Below are positions 31,708 to 39,838 of a stretch of 64,000 bases of DNA, piece after piece. Location of the stretch: contig JAUXQT010000043.1 of assembly GCA_030682135.1 (NCBI GenBank), positions 1 to 64,000 of the forward strand, given 5' to 3'. Numbering within the stretch: position 1 is the first letter of the stretch; every line of letters begins with the position of its first letter. Below the pieces are notes generated by a model. That model ran no database searches and was not told where the DNA came from. It saw only the letters and a program-made list of their open reading frames with translations. The translations under genes were made by a program, and so were the position numbers. This DNA is from Nitrospirota bacterium. Its GTDB lineage: Bacteria; Nitrospirota; Nitrospiria; Nitrospirales; Nitrospiraceae.

Positions 31708-32631
31708 ATGCCGTCAGCAGAGTTAATCCAAGCAGAACAACGCACCACGGACACCACAGCCCCTCGACCGTCGCACGTTCACACCAGGCCTGCGAAGGGA
31801 CAGAAGCCCTCTTCTTCTAGGGTAGGCCAGCTTGGTGGGGCTATTATCGTAAGTGTCTTGAGCTGGGCTTCCTATGAGGCAGCCTATGGGAAGTACTACA
31901 CGCCTCGCTCGAACTTCGGATTCTACCTCGGCGTCGTCGGCACGGTCATGATGCTCTTATTGCTGGCCTATCCGCTCCGCAAACATGTGCCGTGGATGCA
32001 GCGGTGGGGGGCACTCAAAAACTGGTTTCGCATCCACATGATCATGGGCATCGTCGGCCCAACCCTTATCCTGTTCCATTCGACCTTTCATATCCGATCC
32101 ACCAACGCAGCCGTGGCGCTCTTCAGCATGCTGGGGGTCGTCATCAGCGGTATCATCGGCCGCTTCGTCTACACCAAAATTCATTATGGCCTCTACGGCA
32201 GCCGCGCGACGCTGGGGAAAATTCAGAAGGAATTTGCAGGCCATTCGAATGATGCCAAATCCAGACTGCACTTCGCCCCCCGTGTCGAGCAATGGCTCCA
32301 TTCATTTGAACGCGACTCGACGCAAATCGATCGCTCCTTTCTTTCGCATTTCCTCCACTTCCTGACGCTTGGCTTCAGGAGAGGCATCCTGGGATTCCGT
32401 TGTGCGAGAGAGCTGCGACGGATTCTGAAGACCCAACGGTGTGCAGAGTTCCCTGGCGGGGCATCGGAGGCGATTCAGTTGGCGTCATCCTATTTGAGAG
32501 AAAGCCAACGAGTCTCTCAGTTTAGTACCTACGAACGCTTCTTTGCGTTGTGGCACGTGCTTCACATTCCACTGATCTACATCCTGGCCGCGAGTACGGT
32601 GTTTCACATCATGGCCGTCTACATGTACTGA
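31708..32631 (+). CDS. Membrane b-type cytochrome-like protein
   Basis: The 307-residue protein has an N-terminal polar segment of about 40 residues and some five membrane helices. Paired histidines occur in or near helices (W-F-R-I-H-M-I-M-G, I-L-F-H-S-T-F-H, L-W-H-V-L-H-I-P-L, T-V-F-H-I-M), as expected for a dihaem b-type cytochrome of the cytochrome b561/ferric-reductase kind. AGGAGGAG precedes the ATG by nine bases. The 24-heme cytochrome follows after 15 bases. It may take electrons from the quinone pool and hand them to that cytochrome; haem content and direction are inferred. Confidence 0.75.
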   Translation: MPSAELIQAEQRTTDTTAPRPSHVHTRPAKGQKPSSSRVGQLGGAIIVSVLSWASYEAAYGKYYTPRSNFGFYLGVVGTVMMLLLLAYPLRKHVPWMQRWGALKNWFRIHMIMGIVGPTLILFHSTFHIRSTNAAVALFSMLGVVISGIIGRFVYTKIHYGLYGSRATLGKIQKEFAGHSNDAKSRLHFAPRVEQWLHSFERDSTQIDRSFLSHFLHFLTLGFRRGILGFRCARELRRILKTQRCAEFPGGASEAIQLASSYLRESQRVSQFSTYERFFALWHVLHIPLIYILAASTVFHIMAVYMY

Positions 32632-32646
32632 GGCCTATCAACGATC

Positions 32647-34443
32647 GTGCGCGCCTCACCAAACCACATTTCACTGCTTCTCCTCAGCACCTTGATGCTC
32701 ATGGCCATGCCGGCCCTGGCAGACAACGTCGAGACGGCGTTGATGCCAGGACAAGTGATCGAAGGCCATGCCAAATGGGAAGAAGATTGCGCAAAATGTC
32801 ACAAACGCTTCGACAAGGGGGCGCAGAATGCGCTCTGTCAAGATTGCCACAAAGACATCCGCAAGGACGTCGAGCAGAAGCAGGGCTCCCACGGACGATT
32901 CAAGGAGCAGCGGGACTGCAAGTCATGCCACACGGAGCATAAGGGACGAGCGGAGAATATCGCTCCGATGTCGGACCAGACGTTCGATCACGAGCGGACG
33001 GACTTCCCGCTCAAAGGCGCCCATGCCAACGCCAAGAAGGTCGAGTGCAAGGCCTGCCATAAGCCCAAAGCCAAGTATCGCGACGCGCCGTCCGATTGTT
33101 ATGCCTGCCACAAGAAGGACGACAAACACAAAGAAAACTTGGGCCCTGCCTGCGCAAATTGCCATACCGAGAAGAACTGGAAGGACACGGCGGCGAAGTT
33201 CAATCACGACAAGACGCGTTATCCCCTCCGCGGCAAACACGTCGACGCCAAATGCCAAGACTGCCATGCCAACGAGCGGTACAAGAACACGCCGATGGAT
33301 TGCTTCTCCTGCCACAAAAAAGACGACAAACACAAAGGACAGGAGGGGACGAAATGTGAGGAATGCCACGACGACCGGTCATGGAAGAAATCTCCGTTCG
33401 ACCATAACAAATCGCGTTTCCCATTAATGGGCAAACATGCCAAGATCGAGTGTAAGAAATGCCACCTGACCCCCGCCTTCAAAGATGCACCGCTAGATTG
33501 TTATGCCTGTCACAAGAAAGACGACAAGCACAAAGGGGCCTACGGAGAGAAATGCGAGAGCTGCCACGCGGAAAGCGATTGGAAGACCATCACGTTCGAT
33601 CATGACCTGCACTCCAAGTACCCGCTACGAGGCCGTCATATCACGACAAAATGCGACTCCTGCCATAAGGGGCACCTCTATAAGGGCACCACGCCTGTCG
33701 CCTGCTTGGCCTGTCATAAAAAAGACGACAAGCACAAAGGACAATTTGCCGAAAAATGTGAAACCTGTCACACGGAACGGAATTGGAAAGTGCTCCTCTT
33801 TGACCATGACCACGACACGAAATATCTGTTGAGAGGGAAGCATCTCACGACAAGGTGTGAGTCCTGTCACAAAGGGCCTCTCTATAAGGACCCCACGCCT
33901 GTCGCCTGCTTGGCCTGTCATAAAAAAGACGACAAGCACAAAGGACAATTTGCCGAAAAATGTGAAACCTGTCACACGGAACGGAATTGGAAAGTGCTCC
34001 TCTTTGAGCACGACCACGACACAACCTATCCGCTAAAAGGCAAACACCGGACCACGACCTGCGAGAGTTGCCATACGGGACGGCTCTATCAAGACAAGAC
34101 ACCCGCATCCTGCTACGCCTGCCATAAGCTCGACGACGTACACCGGCGCAGGCTGGGCACCGAGTGCCAGAACTGCCATAGCATACGAGACTGGAAGCTC
34201 TGGGACTTCGATCACGATACCAGGACCCGATTCAAGCTGGAGGGCGGGCACCAAGGAGTCGAATGTGCTGCTTGCCATAAAGATCGGATGGAGGCAAAGG
34301 TCAAGACGTCAGCACAGTGTGTCAGTTGCCATAAGAAAGACGATAAACACGAGGGAAATTACGGCCTGCAATGCGAGCGCTGTCATGACACGTCGATATG
34401 GAAGAGCCTCAAGCCAGGAACGGGATCGTTTCGTTTCCGATAG
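32647..34443 (+). CDS. Multiheme cytochrome c with 24 CXXCH motifs
   Basis: The 598-residue secreted protein (signal peptide M-A-M-P-A-L-A-D, start GTG 32647) contains 24 CXXCH motifs, one haem per about 24 residues. The repeating module has three haem sites in about 68 residues with the recurring C-x-A-C-H-K-K-D-D-K-H-K-G, so it is strongly basic. Two neighbouring modules share an identical stretch of 115 bases, a recent duplication. It follows a b-type membrane cytochrome and is divergent from a 17-heme cytochrome. A periplasmic or surface electron conduit is the likely role; no haem can be assigned as catalytic. Confidence 0.93.
   Translation: MRASPNHISLLLLSTLMLMAMPALADNVETALMPGQVIEGHAKWEEDCAKCHKRFDKGAQNALCQDCHKDIRKDVEQKQGSHGRFKEQRDCKSCHTEHKGRAENIAPMSDQTFDHERTDFPLKGAHANAKKVECKACHKPKAKYRDAPSDCYACHKKDDKHKENLGPACANCHTEKNWKDTAAKFNHDKTRYPLRGKHVDAKCQDCHANERYKNTPMDCFSCHKKDDKHKGQEGTKCEECHDDRSWKKSPFDHNKSRFPLMGKHAKIECKKCHLTPAFKDAPLDCYACHKKDDKHKGAYGEKCESCHAESDWKTITFDHDLHSKYPLRGRHITTKCDSCHKGHLYKGTTPVACLACHKKDDKHKGQFAEKCETCHTERNWKVLLFDHDHDTKYLLRGKHLTTRCESCHKGPLYKDPTPVACLACHKKDDKHKGQFAEKCETCHTERNWKVLLFEHDHDTTYPLKGKHRTTTCESCHTGRLYQDKTPASCYACHKLDDVHRRRLGTECQNCHSIRDWKLWDFDHDTRTRFKLEGGHQGVECAACHKDRMEAKVKTSAQCVSCHKKDDKHEGNYGLQCERCHDTSIWKSLKPGTGSFRFR
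33689..34007 (+). repeat. Recent tandem duplication of a three-heme module
   Basis: Bases 33689-33803 are identical to 33893-34007, an exact offset of 204 bp (68 codons), in frame within the 24-heme cytochrome gene. Synonymous sites are identical too, so the duplication or a gene-conversion event is recent. Confidence 0.9.
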
Positions 34444-34489
34444 GATCCAGGCTCTCCGTTCAACGCATACAACAGAGAATTATTCATCC

Positions 34490-36052
34490 ATGCATCACAA
34501 AGACATCTCACATATTATTCGCCTCCTCACCTGTGGCCTCGTCCTGTTCCTGGGCTACCAGATCTGGCTGAAACCAGCCTATTTCAGTCCCGTGCCCTTG
34601 CCTCAACCGCCTACGGGGACTGCGGCATTCCCCCCTCCCTCAGACCCTGATCAAACCCTCAAGTCTGAGTATGGGAGGTGGAGCGAACCGCAAACACGAC
34701 TCCTAGAATTCGGTCAGCCCCCAAACTCGAAACTTGGTTCGATTCGAGAGGAGCTTGAGAAGGGAAACTGCGCCGAGACCGACCGTCATCTGCGCGCACT
34801 CCCTGAAAAAACGCTCACGAATACACAAGTCCGTAAATATGTTGCCGCGCTCTGGAATAATCTCGGCATTCAACAGGAAAAGTTCGGCGGGATAGAAGTC
34901 TCGGTCAAAGCTTTCAAGCGATCCGTGGCGCTCGATCCATCGAGCCCCATCGCGCACCTCAACTTGACCCAGGCCTACTGGGGGCTGCGCGATCCAGCGA
35001 TGACGCCTCAGTTTCTTGAAACAGTGATTCGCCTCATCCCGCAGGATCCGTTCCCCCATCTCGCCCTCGCGGATCTCCTGTTAGAGAAAGGCCAGGTCAC
35101 CGTGGCGGCCACCCACCTGAGCCAAGCCCGCACACGAGCAGAGGCCGATGCCACGCTGCGGCCTTACCTGAACAAGCTGACCGCCAAAGCCGAGTTCGCT
35201 ATTCCAGTAAACCAATCGGTCGCACGCGTGACCCCTTCCCCCACATTCGTCGCACCGACTCCCGGCCCGCAAGATAGGCAGCTCCCTCCATCCGTTGTAG
35301 CACCCGCGAGCCAGGCCCTCACTGTGAGCATACGCCCATCGGAGGAACGGCCGCGACAGCTCTCTCCTCCTGAAACTGGGCACTTCACCGTTCAGTTTGA
35401 CGGATCGCCTGATCAGGCGACCTGGACCCGCATGAAGGCAATCCTGGACTATGCGTACGAAGAGATCACTCAAAAATTCGGCCACGTCCCCTCTACACCC
35501 ATGACGGTCATTCTTCATACCAACCAGAAATTTTCCGGACCGCCAGGCTCCCCCGTTTGGGCCGATAGCTTGTTTGATCGCGCCTCAGGAGCCATCCACC
35601 TTCCGACAGAGGGTGCGCTGGAGGACTTGGCCTTGTTCAGCCGCATCGCTCGACATGAATTCGTCCATGCCCTTCTCTTTGAGTACATGAAAGGGCGCAG
35701 CACAGTAGCGCCTACCTGGCTCATAGAGGGGCTCGCGATGCACTTAGCGGAGGACCCCTGGTCGGACATGGAAGAGACCAAACAGCCTGGCGCGGCTCTT
35801 ATTCCACTGACGTCATTACAAGGAGCCTGGGGGAAGCTCCCGAGTGAATCGCTATTGACCGCCTATCTCGAGTCGAGTTCGGCGACGCAACTTCTTCTGG
35901 ATAGTTATAGTCTGCACAACGTGCGGCAGGTGATGAGTGCATTACGAGAGGGACGGTCGCTTGATGCGGCCATGCAACAAAAGTTGTCGGTGCCGTACGA
36001 CCAGTTTCAGCGCCAGTGGGAAAAGACCAACCAGCAGCCGAATAACGGATGA
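34490..36052 (+). CDS. Membrane-anchored TPR protein with HEXXH peptidase-like domain
   Basis: The 520-residue protein has an N-terminal membrane anchor (L-L-T-C-G-L-V-L-F-L-G-Y), two or more TPR repeats (about 95-215), a Pro-rich linker, and a C-terminal zinc-peptidase-like domain with H-E-F-V-H-A-L-L-F-E-Y (about residue 388) and the glutamate of W-L-I-E-G-L-A-M-H about 25 residues later, as in MA-clan gluzincins. The ATG at 34490 is chosen over an upstream frame that lies inside the cytochrome gene. It follows the 24-heme cytochrome on the same strand, so it may process or help assemble envelope proteins of this cluster. Confidence 0.78.
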   Translation: MHHKDISHIIRLLTCGLVLFLGYQIWLKPAYFSPVPLPQPPTGTAAFPPPSDPDQTLKSEYGRWSEPQTRLLEFGQPPNSKLGSIREELEKGNCAETDRHLRALPEKTLTNTQVRKYVAALWNNLGIQQEKFGGIEVSVKAFKRSVALDPSSPIAHLNLTQAYWGLRDPAMTPQFLETVIRLIPQDPFPHLALADLLLEKGQVTVAATHLSQARTRAEADATLRPYLNKLTAKAEFAIPVNQSVARVTPSPTFVAPTPGPQDRQLPPSVVAPASQALTVSIRPSEERPRQLSPPETGHFTVQFDGSPDQATWTRMKAILDYAYEEITQKFGHVPSTPMTVILHTNQKFSGPPGSPVWADSLFDRASGAIHLPTEGALEDLALFSRIARHEFVHALLFEYMKGRSTVAPTWLIEGLAMHLAEDPWSDMEETKQPGAALIPLTSLQGAWGKLPSESLLTAYLESSSATQLLLDSYSLHNVRQVMSALREGRSLDAAMQQKLSVPYDQFQRQWEKTNQQPNNG

Positions 36053-36110
36053 TCGCCTCTGGCCCTGTCGCGCAAGTAGGATGGTCATCCTTCCTTGCAA
36101 CAAAGTAGCT

Positions 36111-36764
36111 CTACCCACCTCCGCCTTTCAGCCTCACCACCAGGACTCCGTCCCGGATCGTGACGAGCACGGCAGACACGCGCGGATCGCTCGACACTGT
36201 TCGATTCAGCGCTTGAATGGCCGCCGTCTTCTCATCTGGCGGCGGCTGCTTGAGGACATCGCCGTCCAAGATGACGTTATCGATCAGGATCACGCCGGTC
36301 TGAGAGAGCAGATCCAACGCCCGGCGATAGGAATTGAGATAGTTCACCTTGTCGGCATCGATAAAGATCAGATCGAACGGTCCAGTGAGGTTCCGCATCG
36401 TATCGAGTGCAAGCCCCATGCGAACCTCGATCTTCTTGCCAATGGGCGAGCGCGCGAAATACTGGCGCGCAAGCGCAGCAGGTTCTTCGTCGACTTCGCA
36501 GGTGATCACCGTTCCATCCGCCGGTAACGCTTCCGCGAAACAAAGGGCGCTATAGCCGGTGAACATGCCGATCTCCAGCACCCGCCTGGCACCCACCAGC
36601 TGCGCCATCATTTTGAGGAAGGCCCCTTCGAGCGGCCCCACGATCATCTGCGGAGACTCCATGCGCCGCTGCGTCTCTTCCCGCAAGGCGCGGCAGAGGT
36701 CGGACTCCGGCATGGAATGGGCCTGGGCATAGGCTTCGATATCGGCAGAGACGAGAGGCTTCAT
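36111..36764 (-). CDS. SAM-dependent O-methyltransferase (caffeoyl-CoA OMT type)
   Basis: The 217-residue protein matches class I O-methyltransferase family 3: V-L-E-I-G-M-F-T-G-Y-S-A-L (SAM site, about residues 61-73), D-E-E-P-A-A-L-A acidic loop, the metal-binding L-I-F-I-D-A-D-K-V-N-Y and L-I-D-N-V-I-L-D-G-D-V. These enzymes methylate catechol-type hydroxyls in a metal-dependent way; the substrate is unknown. It stands alone between a plus-strand gene ending at 36052 and a divergent carboxypeptidase. A short AGGATG/CATCCT palindrome near 36078 may end the neighbouring transcripts. Confidence 0.93.
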   Translation of the reverse strand: MKPLVSADIEAYAQAHSMPESDLCRALREETQRRMESPQMIVGPLEGAFLKMMAQLVGARRVLEIGMFTGYSALCFAEALPADGTVITCEVDEEPAALARQYFARSPIGKKIEVRMGLALDTMRNLTGPFDLIFIDADKVNYLNSYRRALDLLSQTGVILIDNVILDGDVLKQPPPDEKTAAIQALNRTVSSDPRVSAVLVTIRDGVLVVRLKGGGG

Positions 36765-36874
36765 TCCTTGGACTCACTCCTGGTTTGAAAACGGCTGGTT
36801 CGTTGCGTACACTGCCTCGAACGTGCAGATCCGCGCGATCATACCATGACGATTCCTGGAGGAGACACCCTACC

Positions 36875-38407
36875 GTGAAGACCCTGAAGACTGTGGAAGA
36901 TTTAACGACCAGACTCCTGGAGATCCAGCGCATTAACAGCGCGGCCTCACTTCTCTCCTGGGATCAAGAGACCTATATGCCGGCCGGCGGAGGAGCGGCC
37001 CGTGCCGAGCAAATTTCGACGCTCCAAGGCATTGCACACCAGAAGCTCGTCTCGCCGGAGATTGAACGATTGCTCGCCGCCTGGATCGATTCTGAGACTG
37101 GTGAGATTCGTGACAGCCCAGGGGATGCCTGGGACGAACCCTCTCGCTCCTTGCTCCGTGAAGTGTGGCGAGACTACAGCCGCGCCAAAAAGCTCCCCTC
37201 CGATTTTGTGGTGACACTCAGCCGGGAATGTTCGCTGGCACAGCAAGTCTGGGCCGAAGCGAAGAAGGCGAGCAACTTCGCCATGTTTCTTCCCAATCTC
37301 AAGACTATTCTGTCGCTCAAACGGCAGGAAGCCCAGTATCTCGGCTATACGGACTCGCCCTACGATGCGTTATTGGATGTGTACGAACCAGGCTCGACGA
37401 TTGCCGCGCTCCGCCCGCTGTTCGCACAGGTGAAGGCACGTCTCGTTCCGCTGCTGCAGAAGATTCAGCATAGTTCAGTGCAAGTCGACGATGCCGCGCT
37501 CTTCCGCAGCTTCGACGTGACCCGACAGATGGAATTCGGCCGGCTGGTCTTGATTGCCATGGGTTACGACTTCGAGCGGGGACGCCTCGATCTGTCGGCC
37601 CATCCCTTCACAACCTCCTTTCACCCGACGGACGTGCGCGTCACGACGCGTGTCTTCGAACATGACCTGCAATCCTGTTTATTCAGCTGTATCCATGAGG
37701 GAGGCCATGGCCTGTACGACCAGGGACTCGATACGCGCTACTACGGGACACCGCTCGGCGATTCAGTCTCGCTGGGCATTCATGAGAGCCAGTCGCGCAT
37801 GTGGGAAAACTGCGTGGGCCGCTCACGGTCCTTCTGGCGCTTCTTTTATCCCCTGCTGCAACAGACGTTTCCTCAGCAATTGGGCGCACTCGACGGGGAG
37901 CAATTCTATGCGGCCATCAATCGCGTCAAACCGTCGATGATTCGAGTCGAAGCCGACGAGCTCACCTACAATCTCCACATCATGCTGCGGTTTGAGATCG
38001 AACAGGATCTCATCGAAGGGCGGACGAACCCGGAGGACCTGCCGGGGATCTGGAACCGGAAGATGGAAGAATATCTTGGCATCGTCCCCGCGAACGATGC
38101 GGAAGGGGTGCTGCAAGACGTGCATTGGTCGTTCGGCGCCTTTGGCTACTTCCCGACCTACACGCTCGGAAACCTCTACTCCGTTCAATTCTACGAACAG
38201 GCTCAGCGGGAAATTCCACGGCTGGAGGAAAAGATTACGGCAGGGCAACTCATTGAGCTGCGACGCTGGCTCGAGCAAAAGATTCATCGCTGGGGCCGGA
38301 TGTTCACACCGGACCACCTGGCCCAACGCGTGACGGGAAAGAGCCTCGACCCTGAACCATTTCTATCGTATGTCGAGAAAAAATATGGCGAGATCTACAA
38401 GCTCTAG
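36875..38407 (+). CDS. Carboxypeptidase Taq, M32 family metallopeptidase
   Basis: The 510-residue cytoplasmic peptidase has the zinc motif H-E-G-G-H in C-I-H-E-G-G-H-G-L-Y (His about 273) and the M32 signature H-E-S-Q-S-R-M-W-E-N about 26 residues later, with S-W-D-Q-E-T near the N-terminus. It removes C-terminal amino acids. GTG 36875 is chosen because GGAGGAG lies upstream and the family start M/V-K-T-L-K follows; the open frame upstream has no such support. Length is normal. It is transcribed away from the O-methyltransferase. Confidence 0.95.
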   Translation: MKTLKTVEDLTTRLLEIQRINSAASLLSWDQETYMPAGGGAARAEQISTLQGIAHQKLVSPEIERLLAAWIDSETGEIRDSPGDAWDEPSRSLLREVWRDYSRAKKLPSDFVVTLSRECSLAQQVWAEAKKASNFAMFLPNLKTILSLKRQEAQYLGYTDSPYDALLDVYEPGSTIAALRPLFAQVKARLVPLLQKIQHSSVQVDDAALFRSFDVTRQMEFGRLVLIAMGYDFERGRLDLSAHPFTTSFHPTDVRVTTRVFEHDLQSCLFSCIHEGGHGLYDQGLDTRYYGTPLGDSVSLGIHESQSRMWENCVGRSRSFWRFFYPLLQQTFPQQLGALDGEQFYAAINRVKPSMIRVEADELTYNLHIMLRFEIEQDLIEGRTNPEDLPGIWNRKMEEYLGIVPANDAEGVLQDVHWSFGAFGYFPTYTLGNLYSVQFYEQAQREIPRLEEKITAGQLIELRRWLEQKIHRWGRMFTPDHLAQRVTGKSLDPEPFLSYVEKKYGEIYKL

Positions 38408-38481
38408 TTAGGGATCCAGGAAAGCAATACCATCCACCAGGAAATTCCATGGATCGAATTGCTGGAACAGCAAAACGACCA

Positions 38482-38608
38482 GCAGGATGCTCAAAAAGTT
38501 CGTCCAGCAAGGCCGCAGGCGAGTCGAAACCGGAGGCGTACCCTCTGGGGTACGTTGAGGATTTCGATGAGCCGAGAACGCCGCTGGAGAACTTTTTCAG
38601 CATCCTGC
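38482..38608. repeat. Dispersed structured repeat, copy 2
   Basis: This 127-bp element is bounded by GCAGGATGCT-C-AAAAAG (38482-38498) and CTTTTT-C-AGCATCCTGC (38592-38608). It shares the internal AGCAAGGCCGCAGGCGAGTC and GTTGAGGATTTCGATGAGCC with copy 1 at 5296-5490. Its middle is a compact GTACCC-TCTG-GGGTAC hairpin in place of the longer insert. The terminal arms differ from copy 1 at two positions on each side and remain complementary. It lies between two convergent genes. Confidence 0.85.
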
Positions 38609-38618
38609 CAGAGAGAGG

Positions 38619-39182
38619 CTAATACCCCATCGCCTGATTCAGCTTGGCAAGCGCCGTCGCAGGCAGCAGAAACTCCGCCTGCGCCTCGATGCGGGACGGC
38701 ACCAGAAGCGTCGTATGGAAGACAATATCGCGAATCGCGATCTTAAATTCAGGATCCTGAGGCGTACTGAGTTCAACTGACTCGACCGACTGGGTAATGG
38801 CTCCGCTATCTTGCGGACCGTAGACCGTCACGACCGCCTTCAAAATCTCCATGACCTTCTCGTTCGTCTCAACTCCCTCAATACCCTTCTCCAGCAAGGG
38901 AATGGCCTCTTCCCGCGCCTGGTCAGACAGGGTAAAATTTTCCACCCGCTCTTTCCGGCGCAATGAGGTGAGATCGTTGTCGAGATCCTTGCTGAACGCC
39001 CCGTAGGCGAACCGGAAAAATTCAAAGTGGAAGCCCTTGAATCCCTTGCCGAACATTTGCAGTTCGCATAAGAAGCAGAGCTGCTGCAGCTTCACATCGC
39101 TGAGCAGCCCATGCGGCTCCGCCAGATGCAGGACATAGAGCAGGAGGGCCCGGTCGACCGTAATTTGATTGGGTTTTCGCAT
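38619..39182 (-). CDS. Panacea/SocA-like domain protein
   Basis: The 187-residue protein has the pattern of the Panacea (DUF4065/SocA) fold: L-L-Y-V-L-H-L-A, K-L-Q-Q-L-C-F-L-C-E-L-Q, then F-E-F-F-R-F-A-Y-G-A-F-S-K-D-L-D-N-D-L and a following alpha-helical half. Panacea domains serve as antitoxins for many toxin types or as proteolysis adaptors. No toxin frame lies next to it, so it may be a solitary regulator or a distant relative. It ends ten bases from repeat copy 2. The assignment is by pattern only. Confidence 0.5.
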   Translation of the reverse strand: MRKPNQITVDRALLLYVLHLAEPHGLLSDVKLQQLCFLCELQMFGKGFKGFHFEFFRFAYGAFSKDLDNDLTSLRRKERVENFTLSDQAREEAIPLLEKGIEGVETNEKVMEILKAVVTVYGPQDSGAITQSVESVELSTPQDPEFKIAIRDIVFHTTLLVPSRIEAQAEFLLPATALAKLNQAMGY

Positions 39183-39338
39183 TCGCTGATGCCTCGCTCA
39201 TGCCGTGGTTGGGACGGCGCACTATAAACAGCGCCGGAGTTCTCCGTCAATTCCTCTTCCCCGCTCCGGCTCCCAACAGGATGCCCCTTGACCGGCTGGG
39301 CCGTTTCGTCTTTAATGAGGCCCCATCGGAGGCCCGTC

Positions 39339-39773
39339 ATGGCAGCGAAGCATGTGAAGGAAATGGAGGCGCTCAAGGAGCACCTCGGCAAACATCAGCT
39401 CAAACTCACGCGCCAACGTGAATTGATTCTGAACGCCTTCCTCCGACAAGAACACATTACCGCGGAAGCCATGTACCACCAACTGGCCAAGTCCGATCCA
39501 CATCTCGGGCTCGCCACCATCTACCGGACGCTCAATCTGTTCTGCGATGCCGGCCTTGCACAAGCCCGCCACTTCGGCTCTCAAACGCAGTACGACAACA
39601 TCGCGCACAAGGGCCACCACGATCACCTGATCTGCACCGGCTGCGATAAGATTGTCGAGTTTGAAAACTGCGACATTGAGCGCCTTCAGGAAGAAGTGGC
39701 GACCCAGAACGGATTTATCATCAAAACTCACCGACTTGAGCTCTACGGCCTCTGCTCCCGCTGCCGCCATTGA
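39339..39773 (+). CDS. fur: Ferric uptake regulator family protein
   Basis: The 144-residue protein has the winged-helix start (L-T-R-Q-R-E-L-I-L-N-A-F, then H-L-G-L-A-T-I-Y-R-T-L-N) and a metal domain with G-H-H-D-H-L-I-C-T-G-C and the C-terminal C-S-R-C, giving two Cys pairs for structural zinc. It represses iron genes when loaded with Fe(II). GGAGG lies upstream of the ATG at 39339. Its direct neighbours are a ferric ABC importer and a TonB system, and Fur-like boxes precede fbpA and the zinc-ribbon gene, so Fur rather than Zur or PerR is most likely. Confidence 0.9.
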   Translation: MAAKHVKEMEALKEHLGKHQLKLTRQRELILNAFLRQEHITAEAMYHQLAKSDPHLGLATIYRTLNLFCDAGLAQARHFGSQTQYDNIAHKGHHDHLICTGCDKIVEFENCDIERLQEEVATQNGFIIKTHRLELYGLCSRCRH

Positions 39774-39800
39774 CGAAACCGCTTTTTTTTAGTATCATTT

Positions 39801-39815
39801 TGAGACAGCTTATCA
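39801..39815. promoter_or_regulatory. Fur-like box upstream of the ferric importer
   Basis: TGAGACA-G-CTTATCA is a 7-1-7 imperfect inverted repeat resembling TGATAAT-N-ATTATCA. It sits in the AT-rich 65-base gap between fur and the periplasmic binding protein gene, 24 bases before the start codon. Confidence 0.5.
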
Positions 39816-39838
39816 ATTTCAATTCCATAAGGATCCCC

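Noticed and set aside
34265..34489. Upstream extension of the TPR/HEXXH protein
   Set aside because: It overlaps the end of the 24-heme cytochrome, and the membrane anchor starts at 34490.
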